DNA of 64,000 nucleotides. Origin: Seonamhaeicola sp. ML3. GTDB lineage: Bacteria > Bacteroidota > Bacteroidia > Flavobacteriales > Flavobacteriaceae. The stretch covers positions 2,480,001-2,544,000 of the forward strand of contig NZ_CP096884.1 in assembly GCF_023273855.1 (NCBI RefSeq), written 5' to 3'. A program made the translations under genes and the position numbers. This document shows positions 35,574 through 45,400 of this stretch, piece by piece. Positions within the stretch are counted from its first letter, which is position 1. Each line of letters begins with the position of its first letter. The notes under the pieces were generated by a model. The model ran no database searches. It was given only the letters and a program-made list of their open reading frames with translations, and had not been told where the DNA came from.

Positions 35574-38500
35574 TTATTTAACCAAGACTTTTTTAGTCAT
35601 AGTTTTTCCTTCTGATATTAGATTGATAATATAGGTTCCGTCGTTAATCCTCGACGTTTCAAATGCTCTATATTTAGATGTGCTGTCTTCAATTTTAAAT
35701 GATTTAATTAACTGTCCAATAACATTATACAATTTAATAGTTTCTATTTTAACCAACTCAGGATTGATAAGTACAATACTTTCTAATTCATTATCGTAAT
35801 ACACTTGAATATTTCCTGTCTCGAATTCTTGATCAGTAAGCGTTCCGCTGTTTGAATTGAAAGTTAATTCAAATCGATCTTCGTTTGTACTCGTTGTAAC
35901 ATAGGCTAGGTAATCACCGTCTTTTAGATTATGGTAGGTGTCAAGTAGTTTATCATAGATGAAGATATCAAAGTTTTCATCTAAATTTTCTACAGAATCT
36001 ATTTTGAAAATAGCTTCTCCATCTTTATTGACTTTTATCCCTAGTGGTAATCTTTGGTTAGTTTCAAAGTTTGCAATTCCCTGAATTACGAATTTATTAT
36101 CATCAAAGATCCAGTATAAGTCCTCCTTGTTATCTTCAATGAGTGGAGCATCAAAACCTAAATCGAAGTTATTGGTAGCTCTACTATCTGAACCAACAAG
36201 TAGCTGTCTGTAGTAGCCCTCTGGAGAATGGAAAAGTAATCTTATTCTTGGGTTGCCATGGTTAGTGGTTTTGGCAGAAATTGAAGATGTTCCTTTAGTC
36301 TTGGATTTTAAGAATATAGAGCCTGTATTCGATCCGGATACATTTTCTTTAACAAAAGTACGTTGACTATTTTTAAATTCTAATGGACCGCCAACCACAG
36401 GTTGTGATAATCCTACCAGGGTTGGGTCTGCAGTTGCAGATACAAAGAAACCTTGGCCAACAGGAACATATCTTTCAGGTAGCTTAGTTCCAGAGGCCCC
36501 ACTAGCATTAATCCTTGTGTCGTTGGAAATGGCGACTGTACCACCAATTAAAGTATAACTCGCATAACCTCCTTGATAATCTCTAAGATTATGGGAGTTT
36601 ATTGCAAAGTGATCCCAAAAGTAAAGTGCACCGTTGATTATATTACCACTAGTATTTCTTCCGCCATCAGCTGTGCCAATATTGTCTAAAATAAATTCAT
36701 CGGCATCAAGGGCGGAAGGGTAAGGATTTCCAACTAGGTAATCATTTCCTGCTGTAATGGTTAAGTTTATATCCCCATTATTAGGTTGCCCATTAAAAAC
36801 ATAATTTTGATTAGCTGTAGTTGACCCTGTTCCTTTCATAGTAAATCCTTCTCCAGGAGCTAAACTTCCTGTACTCCTAACGTGCTGCCATTGCGAGTAT
36901 GTATTAGATACTCTATTGGAGTATTTCCAGATCCAATAATCTGCAATAGCTACCGGAGAAGACGTACCATTATAGCCCGTGGTTATAAAATTTAATCCCG
37001 AGAATACATCGGCTATGGTATAATTGGCATTACTTGTTGGTGCTACGGGAGACGACCAGTAATTATAAACATAAGTGTTTGGAGTGCCTTGTTGATCACG
37101 TTCTACATCACCTGTACTCGAGCTATCGAAATCACTATCGGTAGTTTGTATTAATTGCGATTCCCCTTCTAAATCAATTAGACCATCTATTTTTAAATAG
37201 TGTGTTACAGTAAGACCGTTTCCTGTATTAGAAGCGGTGCTTCCGCTTATTTCTAATGTGCTTCCAGCATCAACACTTAATCCCTGAACGACCACTTCGC
37301 GTCCTAAACTTGTGTATGTACTCACCGTTACATCGTCATGAATTTCAACAATATTCCATTCTATGGGTGTGCCACCTACTAAACACGTTGCATTAGGTAG
37401 GGTTTGTACACTATTGTTTAGCCATGTAGACGCTGTAGTCCAACTCCCTGATCCCTGAGTTTCATAAGGTAATGGTGCTGTTTGGTAATCTACTGTATCT
37501 AAATTCTTTAGGGCTCCTTGATTATTGTGCCCAGACATATCATTTGTGTTAGTATAGGTATAAATTGACATTGGATAATACCCTTCAAGATCAGACCACG
37601 GTATAGAACCAACTTCATTTTTTGTAATAGATTGTGGTATAACAGTTCCGCTTACAAAAGTGGTATCTTCCTCAACTTCTTGGTTCATTATAAATCGTAA
37701 TTGGTCTACAGATAAGGCGATATTCCATACTCTAACCTCGTCTATATTTCCAGCAAATAAGGCTGTTGGGCTATTTCCGTCTGCAGCAGCTATACAAAAT
37801 GATTGCGATGTGGCTACAGGATTAGGAACCGAAGAAGAACTGGTATCTTGTACACCATCGATGTAAAGTGATAAATTACCATTATCGAAGATTACTGCAG
37901 CTTGATGCCATTCGTTCTCTGGGATTACCACAGAGGATGTAAGTGTTGAGGCGCCTCCATTAATTGTAAACTCTAAGTATCCTGAAGCGTTGATTTTAAA
38001 ATCATAACCCTCTGTATTCGATGCATCTCTTTTCGATAAAATAGAAGCATTGGTAGTGCCAGAATCTCTTTTTATCCAAGCCGAAATTGTAAATTCTGAA
38101 GTATTAAGGTCCAGCACATCTCCCATTTCAATATAGTCTGAAGCACCATCAAAGTAAATGGAACGTTCAACGATAACTTGGGGTGCGTAACCAAAAGTGA
38201 TATACTTTGTACCATCAAAATCATAATCGGTTTCCAGATTACCACTTCCATCAGATATCATTACACGATAATCTGCTGTAGGGTCGAATACCGGAGTATC
38301 CGATATAAACATCAAGTAACTTCCTGGAGGTGAAATATTTCTAATGGCATTTTGAGGAATGCTAATTTTACATGAAGGAACATCTCCACCCGTTTCCACA
38401 AATTTCCAGATACGTTGCATACCAGTAAAAGTAACCGGTGTGCTTAGACCTGAAATTCCTGCACTCATATCTACACTTATCACAGATGCTGCTAAGTCAA

Positions 38501-41500
38501 GGTCAGCTCCGTTATTTCCCCACATCAAAAATTCTTTGTCGTTAAACGTTGTGGGATTACTTGAAATATTTTCACTATTGGTGTTGTAAATATCTGTTAG
38601 TCCAATGGTCAATATACCTTCAATAGGACCATCAACATCGGTTTCATCATTTATACTACTAGATTGTTTTTGGTTTAATTCAGAAGCATCATCACGTCCA
38701 ATACCTGCTATATCATGATTATATCCGCTTGCAGATTGATTCCAGATAACAGAACCATCAGAATCAACGTAATCTACAGTAGTGCCATTGGAGTCTGGGC
38801 TTAGTGTGATACCATATTTTATGGCTAAATACGATTGAATTCTGTTTCTTAAATCTGAGTCATTTGTATCGCTGTTAGTTGATGAATAAGTAATGATTTC
38901 TGCTATACGACCATTAAAACTACCTCCCCAATATTGACTTCTACCAATAAAATACCTTGAGTTATTTACTGCGGAAAAATCTGCCGCGTCATTTTCTACA
39001 TCATCAATTCTTGTGGCATTTAAATGGATTTCCTGTGAAGTGTTTCCTGAGTTGTGCCTAAAGTTTAAAATACCTATTTTATTAAAATTTGTGTCTGCAC
39101 TCGTATCTCCAGAACCATATCCAGGGTAGGGTGATGTTCCAGATGTACCACCTATACAGTAGGCAAGATATTCATTAGATAAACGTGCTGTATACCTACC
39201 ATATCCAAAGCCAGTAACATCCTCAGAATATGATGCCGTAGAAGCATCTGGGTCATCACCGGTAAAGGTATCCATAGGAAGCATAGTATTGGTGACTGTA
39301 ATGTCAGGTATGATTACCACGAACATATCGTTACTGTTAAAACCTCCTGTTCCCTTAAGAACATCCCTGTCCGTTAACAGGTAGGTCATGTCTCCTGGAG
39401 CTGTACTATTGTTGTTGTCAAAATGCAATACTGGATTAAAGTTGAAGTTATCCGTTGCATTATTTCGATAAGCTGGTGCTTGTTCCGGAATTGTGGTTTC
39501 TGCATGGTTTCCATTTCCATTATCAAACCACTGGTTTACAGCTGCTCCGTCCGTACCAAAGTTGGCCCCATCTACTTGGTCAGCCTTTAACCACAGATCT
39601 AAGTTTGTAGTTACACCACCAGGCGCTGTAGTAGACGCACAATATCGCGTTCCTGTAATTGTAAAATTATCTAGATATATTAAGTCGTTAGTCTCGTTAG
39701 CGCCACAACGAATTCTAAATTGCGAAGTTGAACCAGCTGAAAATGAAAAATCAGAATCTAAAATTGTAGCCGTTCTTCCGTAATAAATAATCGAATCTCC
39801 ATAAAGGAAATCACCGTCTTTACCAAATGTAGATGTATTTCCACAGTGATAAGTATTAACCGTAGTCCATGAGCTACCACTATCATTACTGTATTCAATA
39901 AAAAATTCTTCGTTGGCTTCTACATTATGTGAGGTAAAGAAAAACTTGAAGTCAATCTTATCATACCCAAGAAAATCGAACAACGGTGAGATTACTGATG
40001 CGTTATTTCCAACAGCGTCTTGGTTTCTTATCTCTAAACTATATTCGTTAGAATAGGATCTTGAAGCATAAAATATTCTTTGTGCATTTGTTCCGCCATC
40101 AGTCCAGCCATCCATACCTGTTTCAAAATCGGCAGTGTGTAATACGGTTGTTCCACATGGTGGTGGCGTGTAACCGTTTCCTTGAATATTGAATGTATAA
40201 GAGCTTTCATCTACATCATTATTTGCTATTGTGATAGTAGCTTCTCTTAATCCATCGCTACTTGGTGCAAATGTGATAATAAAGTTAGTATTGCTACTTG
40301 CAGAAATTGAGTTGTTTGGAATAGTAGTTACCGAAAAATCTGCTGCATGTGTTCCAGAAATCGCAACATAAGGAGAACTACCAGTAAGGTTTAAGGTGTT
40401 TACTAGTCCTAAATTTTCTATAACAAACGTGTTCGCATTAGTTCCAGATCCAGTTGCAGCATATCCAAAGTCTGTATTGTCTGTAGTTGAGGGCGAAACA
40501 TCTCCAGAAGCAATGGTATTACCTAAGCCTGTAATATTTATTTCTTGCGCATCGGTTGTTCCTGTTCCTTGTATATTAAATGTATATGTGCTTTCGTCTG
40601 TGTCATTATTGGCAATAGATATTGTGGCTGTTCTAAGTCCAATATCACTTGGATTGAAAGTAATTTCAAAAGTAGTTGTTAAGTTAGCACCAATAGTAGA
40701 CCCAGGTATTGCAGTTACGGTAAAATCTGAGGCATGAGTTCCAGTTATGCTAACATAGGGGGAGCTGCCCGTTAGGTTTAAAGTTCCACTTCCAATATTT
40801 CTAATCGTAAAAGTATGTGCAACAGTTCCTGAAGCTATATCGGCATCACCAAAGTCAGTATCATCAACAGCAGAAGGTGAGGTGTCTCCACTTACAATAC
40901 TTGTGGAATTCCCTTGAATGTCTATTTCTGGTGGTGGTGCAAAAGAAGATCCTTGTACAACAAACGTATACGGGTTTTCATCAGAGTCGTCATTGGCGAT
41001 AGATATCGTAGCCTGTACATTGGTGACATCAACAGTAGGAGCAAAGCGGACTACGAAAGTAAGATCGCCTCCACCGCTTACAATAGCACTAGCACTAGGT
41101 TGCGTAAGAATACTAAAGGTGGCATCACCAGTAATGGTAACATCTGGTGTACCTGTTAAGTTTAATGTTGCAGTTCCCGTATTTTGAATAGTAAAAGTAT
41201 GGTCTAAGGTCGTGTTGTTCTCAATAGAGCCAAATTCGGTATCGTCTGTTACCACGGGAGTTATATCTCCATCGGCTATATCGTTTCCATTTCCTTGAAT
41301 GTTTATTTCTGGAGCTGGCGTGTATGAAGAACCTTGGACAACAAATGTATATGGATTTTCATCTGAATCATCATTGGCGATAGATATCGTAGCCTGTACA
41401 TTGGTGACATCTACAGTAGGAGCAAAGCGAACCACGAAAGTAAGATCGCCTCCACCACTTACAATAGCACTAGCACTGGGTTGTGTAAGAATACTAAAAG

Positions 41501-42167
41501 CGGCGTTACCTGTAATGGCTACATCGGGTGTTCCTGTTAAATTTAGGGTTTCACTTCCTGTATTTTGAATGGTAAAGGTATGGTCTAAAGTTGTATTGTT
41601 TTCTATAGAACCAAATTCAGTATCGTCTGTAACCACAGGAGTTGTGTCTCCATTAGCTATATTGTTACCATTTCCTTGAATATTTATTTCTGGTGCGGAG
41701 ACACATGCTGCTCCACCATTAGCAACTTCAAAGTAAAGTGTTTGGGTTTCTTCTCCAGAACCAAAATTATATAAATCATTAGTTGAGGGCTCTGCATTTT
41801 CATCGTAAAAAAGTACTGTTACCCCTCCAGATGTAATTGTTAGCGTACCGCCGCTATTCCAACCATCACCATAACTATCGTAAACTATGGCATAGTAGCC
41901 AGTTCCTGACGGTGAGTTGTTGTCATCTGTGAGACATCCTAAATTAGATGTTGTTGAATATGAGCCAAAACTACCATCATAACCATCGTCAATAGTGGCA
42001 ATTAATGTACCATCTGGTTGATAAATTTCTACTCTATTATCTCCAGACCAAGATGGCCAGTTAACAGATACTTCAACTTCTGATGTTTGAGAAAAAGAGA
42101 TGAGAGATAGGAATGATAAAGCAATAGCGAGAGCCATTGACTTTATCGATAAAGCAATGTTTTCCAT
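35574..42167 (-). CDS. T9SS-secreted adhesin-like protein with choice-of-anchor D repeats and LamG (2197 aa)
   Basis: The largest protein in the window. Signal peptide (residues 1-26, ending SFSQ), then a Gly/Tyr/Ser-rich beta domain (DSYGDGWNSGGTLTI). Four choice-of-anchor D domains of about 127 residues each follow (starts APEINIQGNGNN, APEINIQGNGND, PPEIDIQGNSTS, AQEINITGLGNT). A jelly-roll domain contains EFFIEYSNDSGSSW. A concanavalin-like segment starts LDLWLKADQVDG near residue 840; a second LamG domain is at about 1345-1510 (YFDGASDYIEMGD, AWIKRDSG). The shared adhesin module (YNYWSSPVAP, QWQHVRSTGSLAPGEGFTMK) and a type A sorting domain (ending TMTKKVLVK) complete it. The first two anchor-D copies are nearly identical, indicating recent duplication. 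Expected location is the cell surface. Confidence 0.9.
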   Translation of the reverse strand: MENIALSIKSMALAIALSFLSLISFSQTSEVEVSVNWPSWSGDNRVEIYQPDGTLIATIDDGYDGSFGSYSTTSNLGCLTDDNNSPSGTGYYAIVYDSYGDGWNSGGTLTITSGGVTVLFYDENAEPSTNDLYNFGSGEETQTLYFEVANGGAACVSAPEINIQGNGNNIANGDTTPVVTDDTEFGSIENNTTLDHTFTIQNTGSETLNLTGTPDVAITGNAAFSILTQPSASAIVSGGGDLTFVVRFAPTVDVTNVQATISIANDDSDENPYTFVVQGSSYTPAPEINIQGNGNDIADGDITPVVTDDTEFGSIENNTTLDHTFTIQNTGTATLNLTGTPDVTITGDATFSILTQPSASAIVSGGGDLTFVVRFAPTVDVTNVQATISIANDDSDENPYTFVVQGSSFAPPPEIDIQGNSTSIVSGDTSPSAVDDTDFGDADIASGTVAHTFTIRNIGSGTLNLTGSSPYVSITGTHASDFTVTAIPGSTIGANLTTTFEITFNPSDIGLRTATISIANNDTDESTYTFNIQGTGTTDAQEINITGLGNTIASGDVSPSTTDNTDFGYAATGSGTNANTFVIENLGLVNTLNLTGSSPYVAISGTHAADFSVTTIPNNSISASSNTNFIITFAPSSDGLREATITIANNDVDESSYTFNIQGNGYTPPPCGTTVLHTADFETGMDGWTDGGTNAQRIFYASRSYSNEYSLEIRNQDAVGNNASVISPLFDFLGYDKIDFKFFFTSHNVEANEEFFIEYSNDSGSSWTTVNTYHCGNTSTFGKDGDFLYGDSIIYYGRTATILDSDFSFSAGSTSQFRIRCGANETNDLIYLDNFTITGTRYCASTTAPGGVTTNLDLWLKADQVDGANFGTDGAAVNQWFDNGNGNHAETTIPEQAPAYRNNATDNFNFNPVLHFDNNNSTAPGDMTYLLTDRDVLKGTGGFNSNDMFVVIIPDITVTNTMLPMDTFTGDDPDASTASYSEDVTGFGYGRYTARLSNEYLAYCIGGTSGTSPYPGYGSGDTSADTNFNKIGILNFRHNSGNTSQEIHLNATRIDDVENDAADFSAVNNSRYFIGRSQYWGGSFNGRIAEIITYSSTNSDTNDSDLRNRIQSYLAIKYGITLSPDSNGTTVDYVDSDGSVIWNQSASGYNHDIAGIGRDDASELNQKQSSSINDETDVDGPIEGILTIGLTDIYNTNSENISSNPTTFNDKEFLMWGNNGADLDLAASVISVDMSAGISGLSTPVTFTGMQRIWKFVETGGDVPSCKISIPQNAIRNISPPGSYLMFISDTPVFDPTADYRVMISDGSGNLETDYDFDGTKYITFGYAPQVIVERSIYFDGASDYIEMGDVLDLNTSEFTISAWIKRDSGTTNASILSKRDASNTEGYDFKINASGYLEFTINGGASTLTSSVVIPENEWHQAAVIFDNGNLSLYIDGVQDTSSSSVPNPVATSQSFCIAAADGNSPTALFAGNIDEVRVWNIALSVDQLRFIMNQEVEEDTTFVSGTVIPQSITKNEVGSIPWSDLEGYYPMSIYTYTNTNDMSGHNNQGALKNLDTVDYQTAPLPYETQGSGSWTTASTWLNNSVQTLPNATCLVGGTPIEWNIVEIHDDVTVSTYTSLGREVVVQGLSVDAGSTLEISGSTASNTGNGLTVTHYLKIDGLIDLEGESQLIQTTDSDFDSSSTGDVERDQQGTPNTYVYNYWSSPVAPTSNANYTIADVFSGLNFITTGYNGTSSPVAIADYWIWKYSNRVSNTYSQWQHVRSTGSLAPGEGFTMKGTGSTTANQNYVFNGQPNNGDINLTITAGNDYLVGNPYPSALDADEFILDNIGTADGGRNTSGNIINGALYFWDHFAINSHNLRDYQGGYASYTLIGGTVAISNDTRINASGASGTKLPERYVPVGQGFFVSATADPTLVGLSQPVVGGPLEFKNSQRTFVKENVSGSNTGSIFLKSKTKGTSSISAKTTNHGNPRIRLLFHSPEGYYRQLLVGSDSRATNNFDLGFDAPLIEDNKEDLYWIFDDNKFVIQGIANFETNQRLPLGIKVNKDGEAIFKIDSVENLDENFDIFIYDKLLDTYHNLKDGDYLAYVTTSTNEDRFELTFNSNSGTLTDQEFETGNIQVYYDNELESIVLINPELVKIETIKLYNVIGQLIKSFKIEDSTSKYRAFETSRINDGTYIINLISEGKTMTKKVLVK

Positions 42168-42185
42168 AGTGTGAGAGACTAAGTT

Positions 42186-42200
42186 TGATTTGAGGAATCA
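42186..42200 (-). promoter_or_regulatory. Leader hairpin before the 2197-aa adhesin gene
   Basis: TGATT (42186-42190) and AATCA (42196-42200) pair around a minus-strand CCTCA loop, 18 nt before the ATG. A GTCTCTCACACT block precedes the ATG and is shared with the M14 gene. Confidence 0.5.
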
Positions 42201-42219
42201 TATTTTTTAAATAGCAATG

Positions 42220-42250
42220 CAAATATAAGTATAAACCCTTAAAAAGCAAA
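42220..42250 (-). promoter_or_regulatory. Promoter of the 2197-aa adhesin gene
   Basis: Minus-strand TTTG (42247-42250), a 19-bp spacer and TATATTTG (42220-42227) form a perfect Bacteroidota promoter. The transcript should start near 42213. Confidence 0.8.
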
Positions 42251-42354
42251 AAAAATCGACGAAATACAATTTTTGTTAAGATTTAGTCTAGAATTTTGAT
42301 TAATAAGTACGATTTACACTTTATAAGGTTTGTCTTTTGAAACACATTTTTTAA

Positions 42355-42392
42355 TAAAAAAAAGGGTAAACTAACTAGTTTACCCTTTTTCG
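42355..42392 (-). terminator. Terminator of the M14 carboxypeptidase gene
   Basis: AAAAAGGGTAAAC and GTTTACCCTTTTT pair perfectly around TAACTA, just after the gene's stop codon. The M14 gene and the 2197-aa gene are therefore separate transcripts. Confidence 0.9.
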
Positions 42393-42406
42393 CCTATTCT
42401 AATATT

Positions 42407-45400
42407 TTAATTTGACTTTTTTATTAATTTTTTAGTTGATACGTAACCCGATTTGGTGTCAGTGATACTGATAAAGTAACTTCCCATGTCTAAGTATGGT
42501 ATATTTAGAGAGACACTTAATTTTCCGTTAACAGGTGTATAGGTTTTATTGAGTATGAGGCGTCCTCTTATATCTGTTAGTATCAGTCTAAAAGTACTTA
42601 CAGAATTTGAGGGAAGCTCTATGTTTACTTCATCAATAAAAGGATTAGGACTGATCTTTAAATTTTTAATTTGAAAATCGGTATCAGTATTTAAAGTACC
42701 GTCCAAAGTTAACGGATTACAATCATCATCTATACCATTACCTAAGATTTCAGAGTTTCCAGGATTAATATCATAATTTCTATCGTCACAGTCATTAGAA
42801 TTACTTACGAATCCGATTGGTGGTGAACAGGCAATTATCGTTGTCTGAAAATCTCCAAAACCATCGTTATCAGCATCAGCATAGAAAGTTTGAGGCGTTT
42901 CAGTTGTTGAAACCTCCCAACTACACGTCCCAGTGTTGAATATCGCGGTTTCCCAACAAGCAGTTGAAGGTTCAGTAGGTTGCGTTCCGGTTACGTCCCA
43001 GCTACACGTAGCGGTGTTAAAGGTCGCGGTTTCCCAACAGACTGTTGTAGGTTCAGCAGGTTGTGTCCCGGTTACGTCCCAACTACAGGTTCCGGTGTTA
43101 AAGGTCGCGGTTTCCCAACAGGCCGTTGTAGGCTCGGCAGGTTGCGTTCCGGTTACGTCCCAGCTACAGGTTCCAGTGTTGAATGTTGCGGTTTCCCAAC
43201 ATGCCGTAGTAGGTTCGGCAGGTTGTGTTCCCGTAACGTCCCAACTACACGTACCAGTGTTAAAGGTTGCGGTTTCCCAACAAGCTGTAGTAGGTTCGGC
43301 AGGTTGCGTTCCGGTAACGTTCCAGCTACACGTCCCGGTGTTGAATGTCGCTGTTTCCCAACAGGCCGTTGTAGGTTCATCAGGTTGCGTTCCGGTTACG
43401 TTCCAGCTACAGGTTCCAGTGTTGAATGTTGCGGTTTCCCAACAGGCCGTTGTAGGTTCAGTGGGTTGCGTTCCGGTTACGTCCCAACTACAAGTTCCAG
43501 TGTTAAAGGTTGCGGTTTCCCAACATTCGGTTGTAGGTTCAGTGGGTTGCGTTCCGGTTACGTCCCAGCTACACGTAGCGGTGTTAAAGGTCGCTATTTC
43601 CCAACATGCTGTAGTAGGTTCAGCAGGTTGAGTTCCTGTAACCTCCCAACTACACGTTCCAGTGTTAAAGGTCGCAGTTTCCCAACAGGCCGTAGTAGGT
43701 TCGGCAGGTTGTGTTCCCGTAACGTCCCAGCTACACGTTCCAGTGTTAAAGGTCGCGGTTTCCCAACATGCTGTAGTAGGTTCGGCAGGTTGCGTTCCGG
43801 TTACGTCCCAGCTACACGTCCCGGTGTTGAATGTTGCGGTTTCCCAACATGCTGTAGTTGGCTCGGCAGGTTGAGTTCCTGTAACCTCCCAACTACACGT
43901 TCCAGTGTTGAATGTTGCGGTTTCCCAACAGGCCGTAGTAGGTTCGGCAGGTTGAGTTCCCGTAACGTCCCAACTACACGTACCAGTGTTAAAGGTTGCG
44001 GTTTCCCAACAAGCTGTAGTAGGTTCAGCGGGTTGCGTTCCGGTTACGTCCCAGCTACACGTCCCAGTGTTAAAGGTTGCGGTTTCCCAACAGGCCGTAG
44101 TAGGTTCAGTAGGTTGTGTCCCGGTTACGTCCCAACTACACGTCCCGGTGTTGAATGTTGCGGTTTCCCAACATGCCGTTGTAGGTTCAGCAGGTTGTGT
44201 CCCGGTTACGTCCCAGCTACACGTCCCCGTGTTGAATGTTGCGGTTTCCCAACAGGCCGTAGTAGGCTCGGCAGGTTGCGTTCCGGTTACGTCCCAGCTA
44301 CAGGTTCCAGTGTTAAAGGTTGCGGTTTCCCAACAGGCCGTTGTAGGTTCAGTGGGTTGCGTTCCGGTTACGTCCCAGCTACACGTAGCGGTGTTAAAGG
44401 TCGCTATTTCCCAACATGCTGTAGTAGGTTCAGCAGGTTGAGTTCCTGTAACCTCCCAACTACACGTTCCAGTGTTAAAGGTCGCGGTTTCCCAACAGGC
44501 CGTTGTAGGTTCGGCAGGTTGCGTTCCGGTTACGTCCCAACTACACGTTCCAGTATTAAAGGTCGCTGTTTCCCAACATGCCGTAGTAGGTTCATCAGGT
44601 GGGGTACAAGCACTATTTATGATTATAGTATAGTCCTCTACCTCACCATCATAATTGGTGGCACAAGGACCCGTAGGATCAGTATTATATCTTGTAGCAA
44701 TTCTTAATCTTGTTTCTCCAGTAGGGAAATTGGCTCCACTACTAAAGGTAATGGTTGGTGTAATACTTGTTTGGGTATTATCTCCAGTATTGGCAAATCC
44801 TAAATCGAATTCCTCACCGTCATCATCAAAATCACCATCAATATTTAAATCTATCCAAGCAAAAGCATGACCAGTACCTCCATCTCTATCTACATTTACA
44901 TATAACACATGAGATGAGCCCTGTTGAACGGTTGTTGACATTGCTGTAAAATCCTGGTAACCACTATTTTCTCTGTTGTTGGTATGTGAATTAGATAGCG
45001 TATTAAATGTTACCTGTGTAATGCCAGTATCGTAAGTGCCACTTCCATTGGAGTTGCAATATGAAATTGCAGTTGTTGTGAAATTTGTTGATCCGGTATA
45101 ATTAGATTTTGAACTGGAACAAGCACTTTTAATTTGAACTTCGTAGTTTGTGGAAGGGCTTAAGGATGAAAAGTTATATGAGGTTGCTAAAACATCATTC
45201 ACTTCAATCCAGGTCCCAGAACTCGTTTCTTTATATCTAAGGTCGTAGGTTGCAGAGGGAATGTTGTCCCAAGTCGCTGTAGCCGAAGTTGGAGCAACAT
45301 TTGACACTGAGAGATTTGTGGGAATAGAAATTGCACACGGTATTTGTACTTTAATGATTTTAAAATCATCTATAAAGAATCCTTCTCCACTCGCAGAGTA

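Noticed and set aside
42897-44605. Regular repeats that could suggest a CRISPR array
   Set aside because: The 81-bp units are contiguous and nearly identical with no unique spacers, and they encode protein in frame.
42980-44707. 575-codon plus-strand open frame with repeating GFPT/CRFGRL peptides, and other plus-strand frames across the array
   Set aside because: It is the antisense shadow of the 81-bp repeats; a period divisible by three keeps several frames open. The minus-strand frame has signal peptide, M14 domain and sorting domain.
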